Of a stretch of 64,000 bases of DNA, positions 44,514 to 53,380 are shown piece after piece. The notes below the pieces were generated by a model. That model worked only from the letters and a program-made list of their open reading frames with translations, was not told where the DNA came from and made no database searches. The stretch is from NCBI RefSeq assembly GCF_024170285.1, contig NZ_JALJXV010000001.1:310001-374000 (forward strand), written 5' to 3'. This stretch comes from Natronocella acetinitrilica. GTDB taxonomy: Bacteria; Pseudomonadota; Gammaproteobacteria; Nitrococcales; Aquisalimonadaceae. The stretch's first letter is position 1. The number at the start of each line of letters is the position of its first letter. The translations under genes and the position numbers were made by a program.

Positions 44514-45122
44514 TCACAACTCGACGCCCTTCTGGGCCCGGATGCCTGCCTTGAAGGCGTGCTTGACCACCTGCATCTCGGTGACGGTATCCGCCAGCTC
44601 GATGAGTTCCTTCGGTGCGTTGCGGCCAGTGACGACGGCGTGCTGCATGGCCGGTCTCGCCGCCAGGTCGTCCAGCACCCGGTCCAGATCCAGGTACTCG
44701 TACTTCAGCGCGATGTTGAGTTCGTCCAGCAGCACCAGGTGGTAGCTGTCGTCCTGCAGCATGCGCCGAGCCTGGGCCCAGGCCGCTTCGGCGGCGGACA
44801 CGTCGCGTTCGCGATCCTGAGTATCCCAAGTGTAGCCCTCGCCCATGACGTGGTAGTCGACATCGGGCAAATTGCGGAAAAACCGGTCCTCGCCGGTGCT
44901 GAACTTGCCCTTGATGAACTGCACCACGCCCACCTTGCAGCCGTGCCCAAGGGAGCGGGCCACCATGCCGAAGCCAGAGCTGCTCTTGCCCTTGCCGGGG
45001 CCGGTGAGCACCAGCAGTACCCCCTGATCCTGATCGGCGGACTTGATGCGCTGCTGCATGACAGCCTGCTTTTTCGCCATGCGCCTGGCGTGGCGTTCCG
45101 GGTCCTTGGCGTTCTCACGCAT
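44514..45122 (-). CDS. cobO: Corrinoid adenosyltransferase (CobO/BtuR type)
   Basis: 202 aa from ATG at 45122 ([18 protein letters not shown]) with AAGGAG upstream; overlaps the cobB stop by 8 bp. Transfers the 5'-deoxyadenosyl group of ATP to Co(I) corrinoid. Walker-A-like [15 protein letters not shown] near residue 37, [31 protein letters not shown] and [18 protein letters not shown] are diagnostic. The upstream part of the longer frame is out-of-frame cobB and is excluded. Confidence 0.95.
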   Translation of the reverse strand: MRENAKDPERHARRMAKKQAVMQQRIKSADQDQGVLLVLTGPGKGKSSSGFGMVARSLGHGCKVGVVQFIKGKFSTGEDRFFRNLPDVDYHVMGEGYTWDTQDRERDVSAAEAAWAQARRMLQDDSYHLVLLDELNIALKYEYLDLDRVLDDLAARPAMQHAVVTGRNAPKELIELADTVTEMQVVKHAFKAGIRAQKGVEL

Positions 45123-46464
45123 GAGCTTGCTCTCCTTCGATGACTGCTTCCCCCTTGAAGATTGCTGCCACTGCCTCGGGGCAGGAGGGGAAGTACAAGT
45201 GGTAGTAGCTGGCGAAAAGGCCGTAGCGGCAATACACGGGTTCGGCCTCGGAATCACCGCGGCTGCGGCGGGTACGGGCCACCACCGGCTCGCTGGTCTC
45301 CAACCGGGAGTGATGGAAGGTATGGCCGCGCAGCTGTCCGTATCGGGTCTCAAGGGACTGGATGCCGAGCCCCATCAATCGCCCCGCCATGATGGCCTGC
45401 CCCGGCAGCAGGCCGAGCATCGCATGCTCCCCGCCGTCACCGTCCACCAGGGACTCCATGCAGGCCATCAGGCCACCGCATTCCGCCAGCATGGGTTTAC
45501 CCGCCCGGTGATGCGCCCGCAGCGCCGCAGCCATGGCCGTGTTCCCGGCAAAGACTTCGGCATGAAGCTCCGGGTAGCCACCCGGCAGCCACACCGCATC
45601 GGCCTCGGGCAGAACGCTATCCCGCAGCGGCGAAAACTCTTGCAGTTCCGCCCCCATGGCCTGCAGCAGGTCCATGTTGGCCCGATAGATGAAGGCGAAG
45701 GCCCGATCCCTGGCCACGGCAATGCGCATCCCCGCCAGCAGCCGGGATGGGGGCGCAGGCGCAGCCGCTTCCAGGCTCACCTGGCGCGGAAGGGCATCAA
45801 GACCTGCTTCAGCCAGCACCGCCGCTGCCGCATCCAGCTTTTCGTCCAGGTCGGTGATTTCCTCTGCCTGCACCAGCCCCAGATGGCGGTCGGGGATATC
45901 CAGGGCCGGGCTGCGGGGCACCGCGCCCAGCAGGTGCATGCCCGCAGGCATGCTCTCGGCGAGCAGGGCGCCATGACGGGCGCTGCCCACGCGATTGGCA
46001 ATGACCTCGGTGACGCGAAGGTCGTCGCGATAGGTGGCCAGCCCCAGGGCCACGGCGCCGAAGGTCTGGGCCATGCCCCAGGCATCGATCACCGGTATCG
46101 CCGGCAGGCCCGCCATCACCGCGATGTCGGCACTGGCTGGATCGCCATCGAAGAGCCCCATGGAGCCCTCTACCAGGACCAGATCTGCGTCTTCCGCCGC
46201 CTGGGCCAGACGCCAGCGGCACTCGGCCTCGCCGGTCATCCAGGGATGAATCTGGTAGACCGGTGCGCCAGAGGCCAGCTCCAGCACCATGGGGTCGAGA
46301 TAGTCGGGGCCGAACTTGAAGACCCGCACGCGCCTGCCGGCGTTGCGATGCAGCCGTGCCAGGGCTGCCGTGATCATGGACTTGCCCTGCCCAGACCCCG
46401 GCGCACTGATCAGCGCCGCGGCGGCGGTTCCCTTGTAGGTCCGTTGCGAATCGTGATTGCTCAT
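45115..46464 (-). CDS. cobB: Cobyrinate a,c-diamide synthase
   Basis: 449 aa. Glutamine-dependent amidation of the a and c carboxyls of cobyrinate (CobB/CbiA). N-terminal P-loop ALISAPGSGQGKSMITAALA, then FKFGPDYLDPMVLELASG; C-terminal amidotransferase with Cys in MLAECGGLMACMESL and the final His region GHTFHHSRLET. Overlaps btuD by 4 bp (ATGA) and cobO by 8 bp, so the genes are tightly coupled. Confidence 0.95.
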   Translation of the reverse strand: MSNHDSQRTYKGTAAAALISAPGSGQGKSMITAALARLHRNAGRRVRVFKFGPDYLDPMVLELASGAPVYQIHPWMTGEAECRWRLAQAAEDADLVLVEGSMGLFDGDPASADIAVMAGLPAIPVIDAWGMAQTFGAVALGLATYRDDLRVTEVIANRVGSARHGALLAESMPAGMHLLGAVPRSPALDIPDRHLGLVQAEEITDLDEKLDAAAAVLAEAGLDALPRQVSLEAAAPAPPSRLLAGMRIAVARDRAFAFIYRANMDLLQAMGAELQEFSPLRDSVLPEADAVWLPGGYPELHAEVFAGNTAMAAALRAHHRAGKPMLAECGGLMACMESLVDGDGGEHAMLGLLPGQAIMAGRLMGLGIQSLETRYGQLRGHTFHHSRLETSEPVVARTRRSRGDSEAEPVYCRYGLFASYYHLYFPSCPEAVAAIFKGEAVIEGEQAHA

Positions 46465-47240
46465 GGGTTCCTCGTTTCGGCGGGCACGAACACCGGTGCC
46501 CCGTCCAGTTCCACCGTGCGCAACGGCTGGCTGTAGAGCCGTTCCAGCGCACTTGGCACCAACATGCGGGCAGCGTCACCCCAGCAAGCCTCGCCACTGG
46601 GGTAAAGCAGCAGCAGGCGATCGCACCAGCGCGCCGCCAGGTTGATGTCGTGCAGACACATGAGTACCGCCCGCCCAGCTGCCGCCTGATCCGCCAGCAG
46701 CCGCATCACCGACACCTGGTGGTGCAGGTCCAGATGGTTGGTGGGTTCGTCCGCCAGCCAGATTGCCGGGGTCTGGGTCAGTGCCGTGGCCAGGGCCAGC
46801 CGCTGTCGCTCCCCCCCGGAGAGGGTCGCCACGGTGCGGTTTTCCAGCCCTGCGAGGTCAAGGCGGGCCAGTGCCTCCCGGGCCAGTGTCACATCCTCTG
46901 CGGTTTCCACGTCCCAGGGCGCCAGGTAGGGATGTCGCCCGATCATCGCCGTCTCGAGCACCGTGGCGGGAAAGCCGTCCTGGCGCTCCTGAAACACCAC
47001 TGCAAGGCGCCGGGCGATGCTGCGCCGCCGCAGACTGGCCAGTGGCTCCCCATCCAGCAGCACACGGCCCGCCCGGGGCGGCCGCAGGCCGGCGAGGGTG
47101 TGCAGCAGCGTGGTCTTGCCGGCACCGTTGGGGCCGAGCACACCCCAGACCTCGCCGCCACGGATCTGCAGGTTCAGCGGCACGCTGTCGGCGCGGTCGG
47201 GAATATCGATGATCAGTCCGCTGGTAGCCAGTTCCGTCAT
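46461..47240 (-). CDS. btuD: Cobalamin ABC transporter ATPase (BtuD-like)
   Basis: 259 aa from ATG at 47240 (MTELATSGLIIDIPDRAD), sharing one base with the btuC stop (TGATG). Walker A VLGPNGAGKTTLLHTLAG, Q-loop VFQERQDG, signature TLSGGERQRLALA, Walker B AIWLADEPTNHLDL, switch His in LMCLHDINLAARWC. FecCD/BtuCD-class ATPase. Position between btuC and cobB marks it as the cobalamin/corrinoid importer ATPase. Confidence 0.94.
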   Translation of the reverse strand: MTELATSGLIIDIPDRADSVPLNLQIRGGEVWGVLGPNGAGKTTLLHTLAGLRPPRAGRVLLDGEPLASLRRRSIARRLAVVFQERQDGFPATVLETAMIGRHPYLAPWDVETAEDVTLAREALARLDLAGLENRTVATLSGGERQRLALATALTQTPAIWLADEPTNHLDLHHQVSVMRLLADQAAAGRAVLMCLHDINLAARWCDRLLLLYPSGEACWGDAARMLVPSALERLYSQPLRTVELDGAPVFVPAETRNP

Positions 47241-48208
47241 CAGCGGCTCCGGTACAGCAGGTAGAGGAAGGTGGGCACACCGAGCATGGCGGTGATCACG
47301 CCCACGGGCAATTGCTCCGGCGCGATCAGGGTACGGGCCAGGGTATCCGCCAGGACCAGCAAGGTGCCGCCAGCAAGCGCAGACGCCGGGAGGATGATGC
47401 GCTGATCGCTGCCGAACACGAGCCGCAGCATGTGCGGCACGATCAACCCGATGAAGCCAATGGTGCCGGCGGTGGTCACGGCTGTTGCGGTAAGCAGGCT
47501 GGCCGCCACATAGACCGACCACTCCAGCGGCCGCACCGCCACACCCAGGGTTGCCGCCTGCAGCGGGCCCCGGGCAAGCACATTGAGGCTGCGCCCCAGG
47601 GGCACGATGAGCGCACAGGCCAGCGCCAGCACCACCACGGCAGGCCAGGGAGAACGGGCATAGGCCAGATCACCCATCAGCCAGTAGAGCATGCCGGGAA
47701 TCCGCTCGGTGGGGCCGATGACCAGCATGAAGGTGATCACCGCGCCCCAGCCGGCCGCCACCACCACGCCGGTCAGCAGCAGCCGGGTGGGCGTCCATGA
47801 GCCGGTGCCGTGGGCCAGGCCGAACACCAGCACCGTGGACAGCAGGGCACCGGCAAAGGCCGACCCAGACACTACCACCGTGCCCAGACCCAGCAGCATG
47901 GCGCCCAGGGCACCCACCGCCGCACCGCCTGAGAGACCGAGCACGTAGGGATCCGCCAGGGGATTGCGCAGCAGCACCTGCATCAGCGCTCCGGCCACCG
48001 CGAGCAGGCCGCCAGTGGCGAACGCCGCCAGGACCCGGGGCACGCGCAACTCCAGCACCAGGGTGCGGTGCAGAGCGTCGGCATCGCCACTGATCACCCC
48101 CAGCAGCCCGGAGACCGGAATGGCCACGCTGCCCACTGCGACGGCCAGGACCATGGCAGCCATAGCCAGAGCCGCCAGCCCACCCAGGGTCTTGATGAGC
48201 CGGGGCAT
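47240..48208 (-). CDS. btuC: Cobalamin ABC transporter permease (BtuC-like)
   Basis: 322 aa from ATG at 48208 (MPRLIKTLGGLAALAM); the longer frame overlaps btuF out of frame. About ten helices. FecCD/BtuC motifs: LRVPRVLAAFATGGLLAVAG, MQVLLRNPLADPYVLGLSGG, GTIGFIGLIVPHMLRLVFG (coupling helix) and IAPEQLPVGVITAMLGVP. Works in the inner membrane with BtuD and BtuF. Confidence 0.94.
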   Translation of the reverse strand: MPRLIKTLGGLAALAMAAMVLAVAVGSVAIPVSGLLGVISGDADALHRTLVLELRVPRVLAAFATGGLLAVAGALMQVLLRNPLADPYVLGLSGGAAVGALGAMLLGLGTVVVSGSAFAGALLSTVLVFGLAHGTGSWTPTRLLLTGVVVAAGWGAVITFMLVIGPTERIPGMLYWLMGDLAYARSPWPAVVVLALACALIVPLGRSLNVLARGPLQAATLGVAVRPLEWSVYVAASLLTATAVTTAGTIGFIGLIVPHMLRLVFGSDQRIILPASALAGGTLLVLADTLARTLIAPEQLPVGVITAMLGVPTFLYLLYRSR

Positions 48209-48248
48209 CAGACTGACACCGGGGCCAGGGGCGGCGGCGGCTTCGTGT

Positions 48249-49145
48249 TCAACGCCGGCCACGTGCCGTCTCCAGATGCTCGCAGAGCAGGGCAACACCC
48301 TCGGCAACCCGGGGGGTCGGTCGCTGGATGCTGGAGGGCGGCACAAAGAAGAGGTTACCGCGACGCACCGCCGGCACCTCGGTGAAGCGCTCCCAACCCT
48401 CGAGCCAGGTCGTGTCCTCCTCGCCCATGCCGCCAGCGACGATCGCCTCGGGCTGTGCCGCCAGCACCGACTCCCGATCAAGGCGCGGCACCAGACGGTC
48501 GATATCGCCGAAGACGTTCACCCCACCACAGAGCTGCACACCCTCGCTGATCAGATGCGTGTCGTTCACCGTCATGATGGGATCATCCCAGATCTGGTAG
48601 AACAGCCGCACCGGTTCGGCATCGGCATAGCGTCGCTTTAGCTCGGCGATGGTCCCCTGGAACGCATCGGCTGCGGCGTTGGCCACCGACTCGGTACCGG
48701 CCAGCCGACCGAGGCGACGCAGCGTGGAGGACACATCGGCGAACCGTCGCGGTTCACTGTAGTAGACCGGGAGACCCAGCGCTTCCAGTTGCTCCAACTG
48801 CTCTTCGGGGTTGCCGCTGGTCCAGGCCACCACCAGATCCGGCTGCATGGCCAGCAGGCGCTCCATGTCCACCCGGGTGTGGCTGCCCACCCGGGGGATG
48901 TCGTTGGCGGCCTCCGGGTAATCGCTGTAGCGCACGGCGCCGCGGATCCGATCCCCGGCGCCGGCGGCAAACAGCAATTCGGTCACCCCCGGCGACAGGG
49001 CGATGATGCGCTCTGCGGGCCCGTCCAGACACACGCTGCGCCCGCCGTCATCCTCCACGCAACGCGGCTCCGCGCCCACTCCGCCGGCCGTGAAGCACAG
49101 ACCGGCGGCGATCAGGAGCAGACGATGGGGGAGCGACAGCGCCAT
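48249..49145 (-). CDS. btuF: Periplasmic cobalamin-binding protein (BtuF-like)
   Basis: 298 aa from ATG at 49145, sharing a base with the btuB stop (TGATG). Signal peptide LLLIAAGLCFTAGGVGA, cut near residue 25. Class III binding-protein features: RIIALSPGVTELLFAAG, GSHTRVDMERLLAMQPDLVV, VWTSG-type loop (here VVAWTSGNPEEQ) and FVPPSSIQRPTPRVAEG. Delivers corrinoid from BtuB to BtuCD. A CVEDDGGRSVCLDG pair near the N-terminus may be a disulfide. Confidence 0.93.
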   Translation of the reverse strand: MALSLPHRLLLIAAGLCFTAGGVGAEPRCVEDDGGRSVCLDGPAERIIALSPGVTELLFAAGAGDRIRGAVRYSDYPEAANDIPRVGSHTRVDMERLLAMQPDLVVAWTSGNPEEQLEQLEALGLPVYYSEPRRFADVSSTLRRLGRLAGTESVANAAADAFQGTIAELKRRYADAEPVRLFYQIWDDPIMTVNDTHLISEGVQLCGGVNVFGDIDRLVPRLDRESVLAAQPEAIVAGGMGEEDTTWLEGWERFTEVPAVRRGNLFFVPPSSIQRPTPRVAEGVALLCEHLETARGRR

Positions 49146-50923
49146 CAGCGGTGTCCGTAGCGAACGCTGAGGAAGGCCGTCCGCCCCGTCTGGTTGTAGG
49201 GCGTGCCATCGAAGAACCGCGATACCACGTACTCCCGGTCGAACATGTTGTCCACGGTGATACGGGCCGACCAGTTCTCTGCAAACGCCCAACCAGCCCG
49301 CAGGTTGACCAGGCCAAAGCCGGACAGACGATCGTTGTTGGCGGCATCGTTGTAGCGGTCGCCCACGGCGACACCCGAGGCACCCAGGGAGAACTGGCCG
49401 AAACGCCGGTCCAGATCCAGCCGCGCCGACTGCGTCGTGCGGCGGGTCAGACGCGCGCCAGTATCACGATTGCGTGGATCCTGCAGAGTACCAGTGGCGC
49501 GCAGGTCCCAGCGCTCGGTCGTCATGCCCGCCTCGAGTTCGACACCGTGGATACGAGCACGTTCGACATTGCCGGGGGCACCAAGGTCCACGTCGAACCC
49601 GATCAGATCGTCGACGTATGTCTGGAAGGCCGCCACATCCCAGTAGACAGTCTGGTACTGGCCGCGCATACCCAGCTCTGCAGTCTGGGAACGTTCCGGC
49701 GAGAGATCAGGATTGCCAAATCCGGGAAAGTAGAGATCGTTGAAGGTCGGTGCCCGGAAGGCCGTGCCGTAGCTGAGCCGGACACGGTGGTTGCCATCCA
49801 GCGCATGACCCACGGCGGCCGCGCCGGTCAGCCGGTCACCAAAGGCTTCGTTATCATCCCAGCGGGCGCTCAACTGCATGTCCGATGGACCGGAACGCAG
49901 GAAAAGCTGGCTGAAAAACCCCCTGTTGTCGCGACTGTCCTCAGCGTAAGCCGTATCGCTGGTAATCTCGTCACGCAACTGGTCAGCGCCCACAACCAAT
50001 TCATGCGGCCCCAGGAAGACCCGGTTTGCGATACGCACCGTTCGCGATCGCGTGTCGAAACGGGAGGTGCCATCGGTGAGACTGCGATCCTGGCCCTCGC
50101 TAAGGCTGAACTCGGTGATCCAGTTGTCACCCACCGGCAACTCGCCGGAGAGGCCGATGGTCTGAATCACATAATCCGTATCGCCCGTATCGAACTCCGT
50201 GTTGCCCTGGGCCCGAAAACCCGTTACACCGACGCTGGCACCGTTGTCGAAGTGCTGGCGCAGACTGCCGATGCCGGCTGTATTGTCATAACCCTTGCGC
50301 TCCTCGCCTTCACGGATATCGATGCCATCGGTATCAAAGCGATTGCCAGCCACGCTGAAACTGGTGTCACCGACACGCCCCGAGGTACCAGCGCCGATCT
50401 CACGGCTGCTGTTGGAGCCGAATCCGCCCTGAACCCATCCGCGGGGCGCACCCTCGCCCTCGGCAGTGAAACCCTGGATGACGCCACCCACGGCGTCGGC
50501 CCCGTAGATACTGCTGCGCGGGCCACGCACCACTTCGACGCGATCCAGCAACTGCGGCGGGATGAACTGCCATGGTGCCCCACCAGCGGTGGCGGAGCGG
50601 ATACGGATACCGTTGATCAGCAGCACCGTGGACTCACTTCCCGCGCCACGGGTAAACACCGTGGTGTTCTTGCCAAATGCACCATTGGTGACGACACCGA
50701 TTCCGGGCTGGCCCTGCAGGATATCGACAAACTCGCGGGGCTGCTGGCGATCCAGGGTCTCCCGGTCAATCACGGTGACGGAAGACAGGCTCTCTTCCAC
50801 GGTCTGAACAGACCGTCCGGGGGTTACGACAATGGGGTTGAGACTCAGGGTCAGGGTATCCGCAGCGGCAACAAAGGGACACAGGCAGACAACGGCGCAG
50901 GCCGTCGGCAGAAAACGTTTCAT
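49145..50923 (-). CDS. btuB: TonB-dependent vitamin B12 receptor (BtuB)
   Basis: 592 aa. Signal peptide ACAVVCLCPFVAAA, then a TonB-box-like NPIVVTPGR, plug domain (VTVIDRETLDRQQPREFVDI, VLLINGIRIRS, DRVEVVRGPRSSIYGADAVG) and a ~22-strand barrel ending in NQTGRTAFLSVRYGHR with a terminal aromatic-type strand. Imports cobalamin across the outer membrane. GGAGGG lies before the ATG. First gene behind the B12 riboswitch at 51052-51265. Confidence 0.94.
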   Translation of the reverse strand: MKRFLPTACAVVCLCPFVAAADTLTLSLNPIVVTPGRSVQTVEESLSSVTVIDRETLDRQQPREFVDILQGQPGIGVVTNGAFGKNTTVFTRGAGSESTVLLINGIRIRSATAGGAPWQFIPPQLLDRVEVVRGPRSSIYGADAVGGVIQGFTAEGEGAPRGWVQGGFGSNSSREIGAGTSGRVGDTSFSVAGNRFDTDGIDIREGEERKGYDNTAGIGSLRQHFDNGASVGVTGFRAQGNTEFDTGDTDYVIQTIGLSGELPVGDNWITEFSLSEGQDRSLTDGTSRFDTRSRTVRIANRVFLGPHELVVGADQLRDEITSDTAYAEDSRDNRGFFSQLFLRSGPSDMQLSARWDDNEAFGDRLTGAAAVGHALDGNHRVRLSYGTAFRAPTFNDLYFPGFGNPDLSPERSQTAELGMRGQYQTVYWDVAAFQTYVDDLIGFDVDLGAPGNVERARIHGVELEAGMTTERWDLRATGTLQDPRNRDTGARLTRRTTQSARLDLDRRFGQFSLGASGVAVGDRYNDAANNDRLSGFGLVNLRAGWAFAENWSARITVDNMFDREYVVSRFFDGTPYNQTGRTAFLSVRYGHR

Positions 50924-51051
50924 GATAATGCCCTCCGACCGAGCCTACCCGCACGGCCTTGTATCGTTTTAATCAATGCCGGGGGGAGAGCTGAGTCGGG
51001 AGCGATCGCGGGCAGCGTACCGTTCCGACGCCGCCCACCGCAGCATTCGGT

Positions 51052-51265
51052 TATCGATACAGGCCGGTCTACGGGCTGATGAGCAGGGAGCCGGAGCATC
51101 CCTCGGCCGACCGCCTTCCCATGCCGGAGCACAGTGGCGTCGTGGTCGCCGTTGACTCAATCACCGTTGCGGGGGCAGCGTCGGAATCAGTGGCCAGCAA
51201 GGCTGGCGACTACACCGGACTTCCCGTTTAACTCTGGGCGCAGACACACCCAGGAGCACCGTGTA
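51052..51265 (-). ncRNA. Cobalamin (B12) riboswitch
   Basis: Read on the minus strand. The 5' side has GGTGCTCC..GAGTTAAACGGGAA, then GTCCGGTG; the B12-box side has GCTGCCCCCGCAACGGTGA (51161-51179); the 3' side closes with GTAGACCGGCCTGTATCG. Order and spacing match the class I cobalamin aptamer. Only 36 bases separate it from the cobD stop. It lies 130 bases upstream of btuB, so it should repress btuB and the following genes when B12 is high. I see no clear T-run terminator, so control may be translational. Confidence 0.93.
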
Positions 51266-51275
51266 TCAGGGCTGG

Positions 51276-51305
51276 AAGTTAGCAGGCCGCTCATGAAGGC
51301 GTCAA
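51276..51305 (-). promoter_or_regulatory. Possible promoter for the riboswitch-btuB transcript
   Basis: On the minus strand TTGACG (51300-51305) and TAACTT (51276-51281) are 18 bases apart; a start near 51269 would put the riboswitch at the 5' end. The -35 overlaps the cobD stop codon. The -10 is weak, so this is tentative. Confidence 0.35.
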
Positions 51306-52294
51306 ACAACAGTGGCGAGGGCGCGGCGCAAACGCTGCTCCGAGGCGGCATCCGGCGGCAAACCGATACGCAGGGCAGACGGCTGGTCGAACAGCCGCAC
51401 CAGGATGCCCTGGCGGGCAAGACCGTCGCGAATCAGTTCAGCCCGGGGATGGAGGCAGTAACTGAAAAGCGCGGTACCGCCGGTTGGCGACAGAGCGGTG
51501 CCCCGCAGCAGCGCTGCGAGCCGGTCACTTGCCCGCTGCAGGCGATCCCGGTTGGCGCGCTGCCAGTCGTGATCCGCGATCGCCCGGCACATCACCCACC
51601 GGGCAGGACCGGACAACGCCCATGGGCCCAGCGCAGCATCAAGCCGTTCACACAGTTGCTGCGGGCCCAGTACCAGGCCCCCCCGGGCACCGGCAAGACC
51701 AAAGAACTTGCCCAAGGAGCGCATGACGACAAGGCCCGGAGCGCCCACCGCCGAAACGATACTCTGCCCGGGCACGGCATCGACGAATGCCTCGTCCACC
51801 ACCAGCCAGCCCTGGCGGCGGGCCAGCCGGGCGTGCCAGTCAAGCAGGACGCCGGGAGGCATTACCGTCCCATCAGGATTGTTGGGCTGAATCCAGACCA
51901 CCACGTCGGCGTGGTCCACGGCGGCGTCCAACGCGTCGCTTGCAACCGCCCTGACCCGATGGCCCGCCTGTCGCCAGCGGTATCCATGCTCGGCATAGCC
52001 GGGGGCGGGGACGATGACATTGGCCGGGGCTCGCAAGCGGGGCAGCTGCTGAATGGCTGCCTGGGAGCCGGCCACCGGGAGCACCCCGGCTGCGTCGGGC
52101 AACGACAACCAGGACCGGACGGCCTCCTCCAGGCCGTCATCGTCCTCCGGAAGACGCTGCCAGACGGCGGCAGGCACATGGGGGACGGGCCAGGGCCAGG
52201 GATTGATCCCGGTGGACAAGTCCAGCCACTGATGGGCGGGGATACCCCACCGTGCCGCAGCCGCATTCAGCCGGCCACCGTGATCAGGCTCCAC
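51302..52294 (-). CDS. cobD: Threonine-phosphate decarboxylase (CobD/CobC type)
   Basis: 330 aa from GTG at 52294 (MEPDHGGRLNAAAARWG), chosen because AGGAGG lies 7 bases before it and the (E/D)HGG opening is family-like; a longer ATG frame starts at 52327. PLP-dependent aminotransferase fold: WLDLSTGINPWPWP, PVAGSQAAIQQLP, WIQPNNPDGTVMP and the PLP lysine in RSLGKFFGLAGARGG. Makes (R)-1-aminopropan-2-ol phosphate for the corrin side arm. The start lies 28 bp inside cbiB. Confidence 0.92.
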   Translation of the reverse strand: MEPDHGGRLNAAAARWGIPAHQWLDLSTGINPWPWPVPHVPAAVWQRLPEDDDGLEEAVRSWLSLPDAAGVLPVAGSQAAIQQLPRLRAPANVIVPAPGYAEHGYRWRQAGHRVRAVASDALDAAVDHADVVVWIQPNNPDGTVMPPGVLLDWHARLARRQGWLVVDEAFVDAVPGQSIVSAVGAPGLVVMRSLGKFFGLAGARGGLVLGPQQLCERLDAALGPWALSGPARWVMCRAIADHDWQRANRDRLQRASDRLAALLRGTALSPTGGTALFSYCLHPRAELIRDGLARQGILVRLFDQPSALRIGLPPDAASEQRLRRALATVV

Positions 52295-53202
52295 GCCAGG
52301 CCTCCTGCAAGTATCAGCATCATCCACAGCAATACCCCACGTTGTACCAGCCGGATCGCCGCACCGATGGTCTCGGCGCTGGCTGCGCCGCCGTGCCCCA
52401 GGGCGGGCCGATGGCGAGGTGCGCCATGGTACGGTGCCGGCCCACCGAGGCGCACGGCCAGTGCACCGGCGCCGGCCGCCATCACCGGACCTGCGTTGGG
52501 GCTATCCCAGCCCTCGGCCTGTTCCCGCCAGCAGCGCAGCGCATTCGGCGCGTTGCCGCACAGCATGTAGGTCAGGGCCGTAAGCCGGGCTGGCAAGTAG
52601 TTCAGAACGTCATCCAGGCGCGCCGCCACCCGGCCAAAACGGTTGAGCTCCGGCGTGCGATAACCCCACATGGCATCCAGTGTGTTGGCGAGGCGGTGCA
52701 CGATCACACCCGGTAGTCCCGCCAGCAGATACCAGAACAGACTGGCGAATACGGCATCCGCGCCGTTCTCGAGCACCGACTCCGTTGTCGCCGCTGCCAC
52801 CGCTTCGGCATCCAGGCCAGCGGTATCACGACTGACGATCATCGACAGGGCCTGACGGGCCTCGTTGAGCTGCCCTGCTTCCAGGGGCCGCATCACTGCC
52901 TTGGCATGCTCCTGCAGACTGCGCAGGGCGATCGCCAGGTAGAGACCGAGCACCTCCAGCAACAGCCATACGCCAGCAGGCAACAGCCACCAGCACCACA
53001 GCAGGACGACCAGTGGCGCAGCCAGGAGCAGCAGCACCGCGACACCACCAGCCAGAACGGAGTCTCCCTGGCCGCGTCTGGTCAGGACTGCACGCAGCCA
53101 GTCCGCCAGGCCGCCGAACAGAACCAGTGGATGCCCACGGCGGGGCTCGCCGGCAATGCGATCGGTGAGCAGTGCGAATGCGATAACAAGAAACGCGATC
53201 AT
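52267..53202 (-). CDS. cbiB: Adenosylcobinamide-phosphate synthase (CbiB/CobD)
   Basis: 311 aa membrane protein that attaches the aminopropanol (phosphate) arm to adenosylcobyric acid. Opening ALLTDRIAGEPRRGHPLVLF matches the family; several helices (AVLLLLAAPLVVLLWCWWLL, WLLLEVLGLYLAIAL); conserved VSRDTAGLDAEAVAAATTES, ENGADAVFASLFWYLLAG and NTLDAMWGYRTPELNRFG. First gene of the minus-strand cobalamin run, divergent from cobT (178 bp). No riboswitch seen in that gap. Confidence 0.95.
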   Translation of the reverse strand: MIAFLVIAFALLTDRIAGEPRRGHPLVLFGGLADWLRAVLTRRGQGDSVLAGGVAVLLLLAAPLVVLLWCWWLLPAGVWLLLEVLGLYLAIALRSLQEHAKAVMRPLEAGQLNEARQALSMIVSRDTAGLDAEAVAAATTESVLENGADAVFASLFWYLLAGLPGVIVHRLANTLDAMWGYRTPELNRFGRVAARLDDVLNYLPARLTALTYMLCGNAPNALRCWREQAEGWDSPNAGPVMAAGAGALAVRLGGPAPYHGAPRHRPALGHGGAASAETIGAAIRLVQRGVLLWMMLILAGGLAWSLITVAG

Positions 53203-53380
53203 GACCGTCCGGCGTCGGGTTCAGACAGGCCGTTGCGAGGCCCGGGAAGGTGGCAATCATGCCACAGCCACCACGGGATCCCCCAACACGCGGGCACGCA
53301 AGCCCGCGGCAGTCGCAGCTTGACAGCACACTGGCCAGCCACGGACCATCGCACCTCCCCGGCACCGCGGACGGACCTGC

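Noticed and set aside
49151..51079. 642-aa plus-strand frame opposite btuB
   Set aside because: Antisense to a clear TonB-dependent receptor and runs into the riboswitch.
53203..53380. Second B12 riboswitch between cbiB and cobT
   Set aside because: No B12-box (GCTGCCCCCGCAA-like) on either strand in this gap.
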